Source: an uncultured Erysipelotrichaceae bacterium
GTDB lineage: Bacteria; Bacillota_I; Bacilli_A; Erysipelotrichales; Erysipelotrichaceae
Length of the DNA stretch: 64,000 nucleotides
NCBI GenBank assembly: GCA_900314905.1
Contig: OMXA01000010.1
Coordinates: forward strand, 1-64,000
Direction: 5' to 3'
Positions within the stretch are counted from its first letter, which is position 1. Each line of letters starts with the position of its first letter. Below the pieces are notes generated by a model, which had not been told where the DNA came from, did no database searches, and worked only from the letters and a program-made list of their open reading frames with translations. Of the stretch, positions 28,401 to 36,228 are shown piece by piece. The position numbers were made by a program, and so were the translations under genes.

Positions 28401-29096
28401 AATATGAATCTTGGAATCGGGGATACGTTCTTACTGGAAGGAAAGGCAGGATTGGTCAGAAAAGTGACCGTATCCGGGATTGCTGAGATGTATCTGTCTC
28501 ATTTTGTCTGGATGAGCGAAGCTTATTACCAGAGTGTCTTCGGAACGATTCCGGTGCAGAATGGCATATTCCTGAAACTGAAAGCAGGAGCTGATCCGGC
28601 TGCTTGCGAACAGTCGATCTCGGAATTCCCCGAAGTCGCAAGTCTTGATTTCTGCTACCGCACGCTGCATACCTGGAAGAACACCGTTCAGTCGCTGAAT
28701 CTGCTGGTTTATGTCCTGATCATCAGCTCAATGGCCCTGGCATTTGTCGTGCTCGGCAATCTGACCAATGTGAATATCAGCGAGCGGACCCGCGAGATCG
28801 CCACGCTGAAAGTGCTGGGCTTCCGGAAGAAAGAAGTGGAGAGCTATATCTATAAAGAGAATATGGTGCTGACTGCTGCTGGTGCTCTGTGCGGAATTCC
28901 GCTGGGCATTCTGCTGCATCATGTGATCATGGGCAAAGTTGAAATGGATGCGATGATGTTCGGAAGGAATGCGGATCCTGAGAGTATCCTCTGGGCTTTC
29001 CTTCTGACCATCGGCTTTGGCATCCTCGTGAATCGCTTCATGCAGAAACGTCTCCATGACATCAGCATGGTCGAGTCGCTCAAGAGCGTCGAATGA
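25431..29096 (+). CDS. large FtsX-type ABC permease with internal coiled-coil repeats
   Basis: A 1221-residue membrane protein. One N-terminal helix (about 24-42) is followed by a very long extracytoplasmic part with two repeat-rich helical regions at about 258-365 and 550-663. Their repeats have the form I-x-D-G-x-x-x-L-x-x-G (EIADGKAQIADGEAKL, KQIEDGQAQLD, ELADGRQKLQDGEAEL). FtsX-like membrane modules then occur at about 689-805 and 1090-1205, with a further helix near 857-877. Members of this family act as mechanotransmission pumps, lipid or peptide exporters, or antibiotic-resistance pumps; the substrate here is unknown. The ATPase gene precedes it. Confidence 0.88.
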   Translation: MVTMNKTRKKDLKRMISATRSRFFSLTAIVAIGVAFFLGVVSSGTVMSYSVQVYDDELNLKDLSVYSNYGFDEEDIRAVKALDEVAAAEGTKFADVYAACGSSIRVARVHAFNPDSTINQFRLREGRLPENEQEALAEAGTKSAPGFAIGSLVTLSRPADDLSDYLKEDEVTIVGTIDTPLYLNETKENSTLSNQAISTYLYVMESCFSLESDTELNVVTVHGKEYDEFSDAYGAYTEGVQKEIEQLGISQADHRRRAVIREAEEKLGDAKQEYEDGKKEYDTSIADAEQQLEDSRKQIREAEQEIADGKAQIADGEAKLKQSQEELLSSKYQNENRILDARAEISKGQAKLDEGKQEFAEQKSQAEAGIQQIDAGLNQLNALQEQLTHLNESIPLSLLYQSLSEEQSQPISAAAESLKVPETGSVQDLITACRRASSGLSALLDPLADLPDETPVSAIIAHLQAAGEEDRAAALVPYQDQTLFDLRSRKNHLDQLASELEGMMDQMPISILLESHPDLRTLMDQMGLTETSSAAELKAAIPVQIQSLQNQKTSIQKQLEEGQKQIEDGQAQLDRAYAETVNAAAELYAAIDEGQQQIDEGWAELEANRQKISDAESELADGRQKLQDGEAELETRKADGAQKLEDAKAEIDAGEQRIEDLEAGSWTVLTRSSHYASESYRQSVNQMKAIAGIFPLFFLAVAALVCMTTMTRLIEEQRGQIGIMRALGYTSWECESGYLIYAGLAALAGEAIGTVLGLAIFPPIIYHLWKIEYVLPEMKLKISWSLLAIADLLFLAVMELTSWHALRADRKEVPSQLMRPKAPRLGKNIFLEKIPAVWNSLSFTWKVTIRNLFRYKKRFLMTVIGVAGCCALLIAGFGIQDSIDNMVNIQYEEIYQIDAVLTLQESLSASELSEAAEKIADRDEVSGIVRGVFYHANAEPEDHSVKETVNAMVFRNEADLSQAYDLRTRVGHDPISLTDDGVVISEKMSENMNLGIGDTFLLEGKAGLVRKVTVSGIAEMYLSHFVWMSEAYYQSVFGTIPVQNGIFLKLKAGADPAACEQSISEFPEVASLDFCYRTLHTWKNTVQSLNLLVYVLIISSMALAFVVLGNLTNVNISERTREIATLKVLGFRKKEVESYIYKENMVLTAAGALCGIPLGILLHHVIMGKVEMDAMMFGRNADPESILWAFLLTIGFGILVNRFMQKRLHDISMVESLKSVE

Positions 29097-29154
29097 GCAG
29101 ATGACTGTACACATGATCCGCGATTGGGTATATTGAAGCCAGGAGGACATTCTC

Positions 29155-29532
29155 ATGAAATCATTGAAATTCGTTCGCTGCGACAAATGCGGCAAGATTG
29201 CCGTTCTGCTTCAGGACAGCCCGTGTCCGACGATGTGCTGCGGCCAGGAGATGACGGTGCTGGAACCGAATACCGTTGATGCTGCCCAGGAAAAGCATGT
29301 TCCGGTCGTGACCAGAGAAGGAAATGTCATTACGGTTACGGTCGGCTCGGTGGAGCACCCGATGCTGCCGGAACACTATATCCAGTGGATCGTGCTGGAA
29401 ACGGAAACAGGCTTCCGTGTTGCCGAGCTCAAGCCGGGCGACAAGCCGCAGGTGAAGTTCTTCGAGAACGAAAAAGTCATTGCAGTCTATGAGTACTGCA
29501 ATCTGCACGGACTCTGGAAGACCGCTGCCTGA
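29155..29532 (+). CDS. dfx: desulfoferrodoxin-type superoxide reductase
   Basis: A 125-residue two-iron superoxide reductase that reduces superoxide to peroxide in anaerobes. Centre I ligands are CDKCGK (residues 9 and 12) and the adjacent pair in MCCGQEM. Centre II ligands are seen in EKHVPVV (with the lid Glu), HPMLPEHYIQWI and CNLHGLW. All expected ligands are present. CAGGAGGACATTCTC precedes the ATG. It forms a single-gene unit ending at a terminator; a rubredoxin partner is not in the window. Confidence 0.93.
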   Translation: MKSLKFVRCDKCGKIAVLLQDSPCPTMCCGQEMTVLEPNTVDAAQEKHVPVVTREGNVITVTVGSVEHPMLPEHYIQWIVLETETGFRVAELKPGDKPQVKFFENEKVIAVYEYCNLHGLWKTAA

Positions 29533-29538
29533 ATCCGG

Positions 29539-29564
29539 AAAGCTTCCTTCGGGGAGCTTTTTTC
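29539..29564 (+). terminator. dfx terminator
   Basis: AAAGCTTCC (29539-29547) pairs with GGGAGCTTT (29552-29560) around TTCG with one wobble, followed by more T. Confidence 0.88.
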
Positions 29565-29600
29565 ATGCACAGATTGGCCGTTCCGGTTCATGTTCTGCTG

Positions 29601-29609
29601 TGGTACAAT
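29601..29609 (+). promoter_or_regulatory. extended -10 before pnp
   Basis: TGGTACAAT is an extended -10 without a clear -35. The transcript would start near 29616, giving a 25-base leader. Confidence 0.55.
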
Positions 29610-29640
29610 GGACCCGTTATAAATAGATGAAAAGGAAATA

Positions 29641-31887
29641 TTGGTAACTGAGAAGATGGAGAAGTACAAGAAGAGTTGGGATTTTCATGGCCGCACGATC
29701 ACAGTTGAGAATGGTGAGATCGCAAAGCAGGCCGGCGGATCGGTTCTGGTCCGCTACAACGATACGGTGGTTCTTTCTGCCGCAACTGCCAGCACGGAAG
29801 TCAAAGCAGAAGATTTCTTTCCGCTGACGGTTCTCTATAATGAGAAATTCTATGCCGAAGGACAGATCCCGCAGGGCTTCCTGCGCCGGGAAGGACGTCC
29901 GACGGAACATGCAACGCTGACTGCACGTCTGATTGACCGCCCGATCCGGCCGTTATTTGCGGAAGGATTCCGCAATGAGGTCCAGATCGTCAACACGGTG
30001 CTTTCCGTGGAGCCTGACTGCAGCCCGGAAATGACCGCAATGTTCGGCTCTTCGCTGGCTCTGTGCGTCTCGGATATTCCGTTCAACGGACCGATTGCCG
30101 GCGTTGTAGTGGGCAAGGTCGATGGCGAATATGTCATCAATCCGACCGTTGAACAGGCCGAACGCGCAACCCTGAGCCTGACGGTTGCCGGCACCAAGGA
30201 AGCCATCAACATGGTTGAGGCGGGTGCGAAGGAAGTTTCTGAAGATGAGATGCTCGAAGCGCTGCAGATCGGCCATGATGCGATCCGCGAGCTGTGCGCA
30301 ATTGAAGAAGAAGTCATCGCTGCCTGCGCAAAGCCGAAGATGGAAGTCGTGCTCTACTCGATCAATCCGGAGATCCGTGCCTATATCGATGAACACGGCA
30401 AGGAGCGGATTGAGAAAGCTGTTTCGATCAAGGGAAAACTGGAACGCTACCATACCATCGATGAGATCACAGCTGAGATGGTAAAAGAAGTATCCGAGAA
30501 TCTGACCTGGGAAAATGATGCTGCTAAGGCAAAAGCAGAAAAGCAGGCACATGAATACTGCGTGGAGATTGAAGCAGGCGAAGTGCGCAGACTGATCTCG
30601 GAAGAGAAGATCCGCCCGGATGGACGCAAGCTGGATGAACTTCGTCCGCTGAACTCGCAGGTTGATCTGCTTCCGCGCGTTCACGGTTCTGCAATGTTCA
30701 CCCGCGGCGAGACTCAGGTGCTGTCTGTGACGACGCTCGGTCCGCTGGATGATGCGCAGATCATCGATGATCTGACCACGGTGAAGTCGAAGCGGTTCAT
30801 GCATCAGTACAATTTCCCGCCGTTCTCCGTCGGCGAAGTCGGCCGCATGGGTTCTCCGGGCAGGCGTGAAGTCGGCCATGGCGCCCTGGGCGAAAGAGCT
30901 CTGAGCCAGGTGCTTCCGTCTGTGGAAGAATTCCCGTATACGATCCGCACGGTAGCAGAAGTTCTCGAATCCAATGGCTCTTCTTCCCAGGCTTCGATCT
31001 GTGCCGGCACGATGTCGCTGATGGCAGCCGGCGTTCCGATCAAGGCGATGGTAGCAGGCGTTGCCATGGGCCTGATCACGGTCGGCAATACGTATTCCAT
31101 CCTGACGGATATCCAGGGTATGGAAGATCATTACGGCGATATGGACTTCAAGGTTGCGGGTACCCGCAAGGGAATCACCGCCCTGCAGATGGACATCAAG
31201 GTTTCCGGCATCTCCCAGGAGATTCTGAAGGAAGCACTTGCCCAGGCTCATAAAGGCCGCATGGAGATCCTCGACAATATGGAAGCGACGATCTCTGCAC
31301 CGCGCGATCATGTTTCGAAGTATGCTCCGAAGTTCGCGATCATGCATATCCCGACAGAGAAGATCCGCGATGTGATCGGCACCGGCGGAAAGACGATCAA
31401 CCAGATCATCGAAGACTGCAACCAGGTCAAGATCAATGTCGAGGAAGACGGCACGATTGCGATCTACCATATGGATCAGGAAATGATCGATAAGGCTAAG
31501 GGAATCATTGAAGACATCACCCGCGAAGCAAAGGTCGGAGATGTCTATGAGGCGACCGTTTCGGAAGTGCGCGACAGTTTTGCATTCGTGAATCTGTTCG
31601 GCCAGACCGATGCATTGCTCCATGTCTCCGAGATTTCCTGGGAGCGCACGGAGGATATCCGCAAGGCACTTCATGCCGGTGACCGGATCAAGGTTCAGGT
31701 CATCTCGGTCGATGATGCCGGCAAAGTCAAAGTCAGTGCAAAAGCCTGCCTGCCTAAGCCGGAAGGATATGTGGAGCCGAAGAAGCCGCTGCGGCCGCAG
31801 AAGTTCAGCCGCAATGAGCACCGCGGCAATGATCGTCATGAAGGCGAAGGCGTGGAACGCAGAGTCTTCCGCAGGAAAGAAGACTGA
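29641..31887 (+). CDS. pnp: polyribonucleotide nucleotidyltransferase (PNPase)
   Basis: A 748-residue phosphorolytic 3'-5' exoribonuclease of the degradosome. Two RNase PH domains flank a helical linker; RREGRPTEHATLTARLIDRP and FPPFSVGEVGRMGSPGRRE are core blocks. The KH domain has IGTGGKTINQI (near 581) and the S1 domain covers about 630-700. The tail is basic. AAAGGAAATA directly precedes TTG 29641, so I keep this start; ATG 29656 (MEKYKKSWDF) is the alternative but lacks a site. The upstream gene is dfx, not rpsO as in many genomes. Confidence 0.95.
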   Translation: MVTEKMEKYKKSWDFHGRTITVENGEIAKQAGGSVLVRYNDTVVLSAATASTEVKAEDFFPLTVLYNEKFYAEGQIPQGFLRREGRPTEHATLTARLIDRPIRPLFAEGFRNEVQIVNTVLSVEPDCSPEMTAMFGSSLALCVSDIPFNGPIAGVVVGKVDGEYVINPTVEQAERATLSLTVAGTKEAINMVEAGAKEVSEDEMLEALQIGHDAIRELCAIEEEVIAACAKPKMEVVLYSINPEIRAYIDEHGKERIEKAVSIKGKLERYHTIDEITAEMVKEVSENLTWENDAAKAKAEKQAHEYCVEIEAGEVRRLISEEKIRPDGRKLDELRPLNSQVDLLPRVHGSAMFTRGETQVLSVTTLGPLDDAQIIDDLTTVKSKRFMHQYNFPPFSVGEVGRMGSPGRREVGHGALGERALSQVLPSVEEFPYTIRTVAEVLESNGSSSQASICAGTMSLMAAGVPIKAMVAGVAMGLITVGNTYSILTDIQGMEDHYGDMDFKVAGTRKGITALQMDIKVSGISQEILKEALAQAHKGRMEILDNMEATISAPRDHVSKYAPKFAIMHIPTEKIRDVIGTGGKTINQIIEDCNQVKINVEEDGTIAIYHMDQEMIDKAKGIIEDITREAKVGDVYEATVSEVRDSFAFVNLFGQTDALLHVSEISWERTEDIRKALHAGDRIKVQVISVDDAGKVKVSAKACLPKPEGYVEPKKPLRPQKFSRNEHRGNDRHEGEGVERRVFRRKED

Positions 31888-31904
31888 CGAAAAAGCGGAA
31901 GCCA

Positions 31905-31936
31905 GGAGGACCGGATCTCATCCGGCCTTCTTTTTT
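31905..31936 (+). terminator. pnp terminator
   Basis: CCGGAT (31911-31916) pairs with ATCCGG (31920-31925) around CTC, extended by AGG/CCT across a mismatch, and ends CTTTTTT. Confidence 0.82.
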
Positions 31937-31962
31937 CCGGCTGAGGAAAGAGAGAATGCGCG

Positions 31963-32628
31963 ATGCGAATGAGAAAGAAGAAATGGGCTGATCCGTATCT
32001 GGAAGCCCATCCTGAATATGCCGTGAGAGATCCTTCTGCCTGCAGGGGAACCTGGAAGCAGATGCTTTCCTGCAAGAAACTCCATGTCGAGATCGGCATG
32101 GGCAAAGGCGACTACCTGAATGCCATGGCAGCCATGTATCCAAAAGAGGGCTGGATCGGCATTGAAAAAGACCACAGCTGTGCTGGCGTTGCCTGCAGGA
32201 AAGCACTGGAAGCAGAATCCCCTGATCTGCATAATAAGCGGATGATTGTCGGTGACGCAGAACACCTTGCCGAATGGTTTGCGGAGGGAGAGATCGATGT
32301 GATCCATCTGAATTTCAGCGATCCATGGCCAAAGAACTACACACATAAGCGGCGTCTGTCGAGTCAGAAATTCCTGTCCGTCTACCGGCAGCTGCTTGCC
32401 AAAGACGGCGTCATCCGGATGAAGACTGACAACAAGGGGCTGTTTGAAGACTCGGTGCTGTACTTCCTGCAGAATGGATATACCCTGACCGAGCTCTCAG
32501 TGGACTTCCGGCGCAATCCGCACCCGGAAGATGCGATCACAGAATATGAAAGCCGCTTCATGAGTCTCGGTCAGCCGATCTATCAGCTGGCTGCGATCCC
32601 GCTTCGGCCGGATGGAAATCATGTATAA
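31963..32628 (+). CDS. trmB: tRNA (guanine46-N7)-methyltransferase TrmB
   Basis: A 221-residue SAM enzyme making m7G46 in tRNA. VEIGMGKGDYL is the SAM motif (usually VEIGxGKG), IGIEKDHSC its acidic partner, and LNFSDPWPKNYTHKRRLS the catalytic region, with the family hallmark SDPWPK..H.KRR. The ATG at 31963 follows a GAGGAAAGAGAG. An in-frame ATG lies two codons on. Confidence 0.95.
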   Translation: MRMRKKKWADPYLEAHPEYAVRDPSACRGTWKQMLSCKKLHVEIGMGKGDYLNAMAAMYPKEGWIGIEKDHSCAGVACRKALEAESPDLHNKRMIVGDAEHLAEWFAEGEIDVIHLNFSDPWPKNYTHKRRLSSQKFLSVYRQLLAKDGVIRMKTDNKGLFEDSVLYFLQNGYTLTELSVDFRRNPHPEDAITEYESRFMSLGQPIYQLAAIPLRPDGNHV

Positions 32629-32629
32629 T
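32624..32629 (+). promoter_or_regulatory. -10 element directly in front of the lipoprotein start
   Basis: TATAAT at 32624-32629 is followed six bases later by the GTG at 32636, so the predicted transcript start coincides with the start codon. The element overlaps the trmB stop codon. No -35 consensus is seen 17 bases upstream. Confidence 0.5.
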
Positions 32630-32635
32630 AAACAC

Positions 32636-33457
32636 GTGAACGCAAGAAAGATTCTCGTGCCTGTTCTCGCGGCATTCCTTCTGGCAGGGTGTTCGTCCTA
32701 TCAGGGTGACCTGCAGAGTGAACTGAATCAGCGGCTGGCTTCTGCCCAGGAAAAGCAGATCCTCGGTGCGGAGTACAACCACCGCTTTTATTCGTACTAC
32801 CTGGAGCCCGGCGTCGGCCGCATGGGCAGCAGCCTCACCAGCAACACGTTCTGCTATGAAGGCACGAAGTTTGTCATGAATCTCAATGTGCCTTCGGTGA
32901 TCAATGCGGCTTATTATACGTCTGAATCTGATCCTTTCACAGCAATTTCCGGCGGCAGTGAGCTGGCGAAGAGCGAAGGGAGCTATCTTGACCGGGATGG
33001 CAGAGAACACGGTTTCTCAGTTGGCGTCTACCTGCTGAACTCAGAAGTGTTCACTTATCTTGTCAGCGACACCGCAGAGTTTTTCGCCGTCTCAGACAGC
33101 GAGCTTGCGGCTGCTCAGATTGCCGGAAGGATGCTGACGCTGGCGAGAGGACTTGAAGTGAATTCAGACGCAGTGCTGAGCACGTTTTCCATGCGGCAGA
33201 CGATTTCCTATTCCCGCAAGAAGCTGGAGCTGTTCCAGAATATCGCCCCCGAGAGCGGAACGATCACCGAGCTGTTTGAAGACAGCGGCTATGACAGCAG
33301 TGTCGATTATGCCGGCGACAACTTCGATGCAGAAGAGGACAGGAATATCCAGCAGGGAGATGCAGATGATCAGGTCAACGGGGAAGAGATGACCGGTGCC
33401 AATGAAGAGCAGGATGCGGATCCGGGTGCTTCGGCTTCCGCGGAAAGTGCATCTTAA
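32636..33457 (+). CDS. lipoprotein of unknown function
   Basis: A 273-residue secreted lipoprotein. From GTG 32636 it reads MNARKILVPVLAAFLLAGCSS, a clean type II signal peptide with lipobox LAGC, so the mature protein begins at Cys18 or nearby. In-frame ATGs at 32612 and 32621 would put a hydrophilic extension before the signal, which argues against them. The body has no recognisable domain; the C-terminus is acidic and ends GASASAESAS. There is no Shine-Dalgarno before the GTG, but a TATAAT just upstream, which suggests a leaderless message. Confidence 0.75.
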   Translation: MNARKILVPVLAAFLLAGCSSYQGDLQSELNQRLASAQEKQILGAEYNHRFYSYYLEPGVGRMGSSLTSNTFCYEGTKFVMNLNVPSVINAAYYTSESDPFTAISGGSELAKSEGSYLDRDGREHGFSVGVYLLNSEVFTYLVSDTAEFFAVSDSELAAAQIAGRMLTLARGLEVNSDAVLSTFSMRQTISYSRKKLELFQNIAPESGTITELFEDSGYDSSVDYAGDNFDAEEDRNIQQGDADDQVNGEEMTGANEEQDADPGASASAESAS

Positions 33458-33525
33458 CAACCTTGCTGAAATCACTTAAAATACCTTATGAAACAGCATT
33501 TATCTGAATAAAAGGAGAAACAAGT

Positions 33526-34419
33526 ATGCTTAAGAAACTGCAGAACCTGTTATTTGAAGAAGAAGACGATGACGAAGAAGAGGAAGAAGAAGCGGTAGAA
33601 GAAGCTCCTGTCCGCCGCAAGCATCGTAAGCCTGCCCCGGAACCGGAAGAGGAAGAACCGATCAGCGAACCGGCAAGACCTGCAGTCAAGCCGCTTCAGA
33701 CTGCCGCGACAATGAATCGCATCGATGTGACGCAGCCGCTGCCGAAACAGACCGAACCGGAAAAGAGCCAGGAAGTATTCCGCCGGCCGGCACCTGTTCA
33801 GCATGCATCTCCGCGTCCGCTGGAAGCTGATCCGACGATCCTGCATGAAACCGCAAAGCCGAAGCCTACGCTTGGCATCACGGTAGACGAGGAACCGAAG
33901 AAGCCGGAACCAGCCCCGGTCCGCCCGAACCGTCCGCAGCCGGCAGTGAAGCCTGCGAAACCGGCAAAGCCTGCAAAAACTGCTCCGGTTTATGAATTCC
34001 AGCCGGTCATCTCTCCGATGTTCGGCGTGGATGAGAAAGACATGGATGCCATGCAGACAACGGCCAAGGAATTCCGCACCGGCCTGGATGATGACAGCAA
34101 TGTCTCGAAGATCATCAGCCCGATCTATGGCATTTCGAAGGAAGCGGAGCCGACGACGATCCAGAAGACCGTCGAGAAGTCCAATGAGATGGAGAATCTC
34201 ACTTATACCAAGGAAGCCAGAAAAGCAGAAGATTCCATTCCGGAATTCTCTCTGGATGATATTCTGAACGGCCATGATGAAGAATTTGCTCGTCAGAGTG
34301 CAGCTGCAGCTGCTGATGACAGCTATGAAGACGTCGATGAGACGGTTGTCATGGATACGAAGAACATCACCCCGTTCGGCAAGGTGAATCCGCCGAAGAA
34401 GGATGCAGAAACCAGATGA
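33526..34419 (+). CDS. acidic, proline-rich disordered protein with repeated ISP(I/M)(Y/F)G motif
   Basis: I do not recognise a family for this 297-residue protein. It opens MLKKLQNLLFEEEDDDEEEE: a short amphipathic stretch followed by an acidic run, resembling the membrane-targeting start of SepF. Residues about 25-160 are Pro/Lys/Glu-rich and surely disordered, with KPAKPAKPAK near 145. Two related motifs follow: PVISPMFGVDEKD (near 162) and KIISPIYGISKEAE (near 198). The C-terminal part has EFSLDDILNGHDEEF. AAAGGAGAAACAAGT precedes the ATG. It overlaps murC by ATGA, so I infer a role tied to cell-wall growth or division. Confidence 0.7.
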   Translation: MLKKLQNLLFEEEDDDEEEEEEAVEEAPVRRKHRKPAPEPEEEEPISEPARPAVKPLQTAATMNRIDVTQPLPKQTEPEKSQEVFRRPAPVQHASPRPLEADPTILHETAKPKPTLGITVDEEPKKPEPAPVRPNRPQPAVKPAKPAKPAKTAPVYEFQPVISPMFGVDEKDMDAMQTTAKEFRTGLDDDSNVSKIISPIYGISKEAEPTTIQKTVEKSNEMENLTYTKEARKAEDSIPEFSLDDILNGHDEEFARQSAAAAADDSYEDVDETVVMDTKNITPFGKVNPPKKDAETR

Positions 34420-35729
34420 ACTACTGGTTCATCGGCATCAAGGGCACCGGCATGGCTGCTCTTGCATGCATGCTGAAGGATCTTGGCAATGATGTGGCCG
34501 GAAGCGACCTGCCCAAGCATTTCTTCACGGAAGATCCCCTGGATGCCCGCGGCATCCGGATTTCCGATTTCAGCCCGGATAACATCAGGGATGGCATGCA
34601 TGTGATCATCGGGAATGCGTTTCTCGATGATTTCCCGGAAGTAGCTGCCGCCAGATCCAATCCGACCTGCACGTGCATGCGCTATCATGAATTCGTCGGC
34701 GAGTTCACGAAGCAGTATCATACGATCGCTGCTGCCGGCAGCCATGGCAAGACCACCACGACGGGCATGCTGTCATGCATGCTGCAGGAAAAGGGAAGCA
34801 CCGGCTGGCTGATCGGCGATGGCGATGGCCATGTCAGCGCAGATACTGAATACTTTGCTCTGGAAGCAGATGAATTCCGCCGCCATTTTCTGGCATATCA
34901 TCCTGATTATGCGATTATCACGAATGTCGATATCGATCATGTCGACTATTTCCGGGATGAAGCAGATTACCGGAGTGCGTATGAACAGTTCTCGATGCAG
35001 GTCAGAAGAGGCATCATTCTCTGGGGCGAGGATCCTCAGGCAAGAATGCTGAAGCTGAACCCGGATGTTCCGCATTACTGGTACGGAGAGACGGAGCAGG
35101 ACGACGTTCAGGCCGTGAATATCCGTGAAGGAACTGACGATATGGAATATGATGTGAGGTTCCATGGAAGTCTTTTCGGCCATTTCCGTTTTCCCTTTGT
35201 CGGACATCATCTTCTGCTGAACAGTCTGGCCTGCATCACGGCCGGAATGCTGGAAGGCATGAGCCCGGAAGCGATTGAAAAGGGACTATCGGAATTCCGC
35301 GGCACCAAGCGCCGGTTTGCTGTTGAAAAACACGGCGGCAATATCTATATCGATGACTATGCGCATCATCCGACAGAGGTGCGGGTGACCCTGGATACTG
35401 CCAGGAAGCGGTTTCCTGGCCGGAAGCTGGTCGCAATCTTCAAGCCGCATCGGGCCAGCCGGGTGCTGTACTTCGCAGATGACTTTGCCTCTGCTCTTTC
35501 GAAAGCAGATCGCGTGTATCTCTGTGATTTCACCAGCATTGATGATAAGCAGGATGGCACGGATATCGATATCACCTATCTTCAGAAACGGATTCCCGGG
35601 TCGGTGATTCTTTCGGAAGACGAGAATGGAGCGAAGCTTCTAGCAGAAGAAAAGCCCGCAGTATTCCTGTTTATGTCGAGCAAGGATATCTACTGGCTGG
35701 CAGATCTTGTGAAAAAGCTGGATGAATGA
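34416..35729 (+). CDS. murC: UDP-N-acetylmuramate--L-alanine ligase MurC
   Basis: A 437-residue Mur ligase that adds the first amino acid of the peptidoglycan stem. FIGIKGTGMAALA is the N-terminal UDP-binding loop, AAAGSHGKTTTTGML the ATP P-loop, NVDIDHVDYF the metal site, and IDDYAHHPTEVR the conserved MurC block. Length is normal. It starts within the stop of the disordered-protein gene and ends at a strong terminator. Confidence 0.95.
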   Translation: MNYWFIGIKGTGMAALACMLKDLGNDVAGSDLPKHFFTEDPLDARGIRISDFSPDNIRDGMHVIIGNAFLDDFPEVAAARSNPTCTCMRYHEFVGEFTKQYHTIAAAGSHGKTTTTGMLSCMLQEKGSTGWLIGDGDGHVSADTEYFALEADEFRRHFLAYHPDYAIITNVDIDHVDYFRDEADYRSAYEQFSMQVRRGIILWGEDPQARMLKLNPDVPHYWYGETEQDDVQAVNIREGTDDMEYDVRFHGSLFGHFRFPFVGHHLLLNSLACITAGMLEGMSPEAIEKGLSEFRGTKRRFAVEKHGGNIYIDDYAHHPTEVRVTLDTARKRFPGRKLVAIFKPHRASRVLYFADDFASALSKADRVYLCDFTSIDDKQDGTDIDITYLQKRIPGSVILSEDENGAKLLAEEKPAVFLFMSSKDIYWLADLVKKLDE

Positions 35730-35732
35730 TGA

Positions 35733-35762
35733 AATGGGGGCGTGGGAGCGCTCCCATTTTTC
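35733..35762 (+). terminator. murC terminator
   Basis: AATGGGGGCG (35733-35742) pairs with CGCTCCCATT (35749-35758) with one G-T pair around a 6-base loop, ending in T5. Confidence 0.9.
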
Positions 35763-35791
35763 TTGAAAAGTCTTTCAGAGAAGCCTATAAT
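35763..35791 (+). promoter_or_regulatory. promoter of the DUF948-like operon
   Basis: TTGAAA (35763-35768) and TATAAT (35786-35791) are separated by 17 bases, a near-consensus sigma-A promoter directly after the murC terminator. Confidence 0.85.
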
Positions 35792-35820
35792 CAGACTTGA
35801 GAACAAGAGGAGAAATAATT

Positions 35821-36228
35821 ATGCTGGATGCACTGCTGGTAGACCTGAAAACCGTATGTGAGCAGCTGCTCCCGATTCTTGGAGCCGCCGCACTGATTTA
35901 TCTCTGTATATTGCTGAAGCATGCCTGGAAACTGATCGATACTGCAAATGAAACGGTCAGAGGCCTTGATCCGACGGTCAAGCTTGCCAATGAGAGTCTT
36001 GAGAAAGTCCAGGCTCCTTTGGATACGGTGGTCCGTCTGAGTCATTCTGTAGACGAGGTACAGGCAAAGACGGCTGCAGCATTTGCCAGTGCAGGTGAAT
36101 GGGCAACTCAGAATGTCGACAAGCTGAAGGACTTCGTCAGTTCGAAGACTTCTGCGTATGAAGCTCCATCTGAACCTGCTTCCGAAGAGCAGAAACCAGC
36201 AGAAGAGGAGGAAACTGCGCATGAGTGA
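35821..36228 (+). CDS. DUF948-like membrane-anchored protein
   Basis: A 135-residue protein with one N-terminal membrane helix (about 15-34, PILGAAALIYLCILLK) and a cytosolic or extracellular amphipathic helix region, then a Pro/Glu-rich tail. This layout, with T-x-x-T-V-R-x-L-D-P-T-V after the helix, resembles DUF948 proteins such as YtxG, which in Bacillus pair with a helical general-stress protein. Start is the ATG at 35821 with AGAGGAG nine bases upstream. The next gene overlaps it by 8 bases, so the two are co-translated. Confidence 0.65.
   Translation: MLDALLVDLKTVCEQLLPILGAAALIYLCILLKHAWKLIDTANETVRGLDPTVKLANESLEKVQAPLDTVVRLSHSVDEVQAKTAAAFASAGEWATQNVDKLKDFVSSKTSAYEAPSEPASEEQKPAEEEETAHE

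Noticed and set aside
29953..31839. Long minus-strand open frame opposite pnp (628 codons)
   Set aside because: It is a reverse-strand shadow of PNPase, with no ribosome site and no recognisable protein; codon composition (Asp/His/Arg-rich) is typical of antisense frames here.
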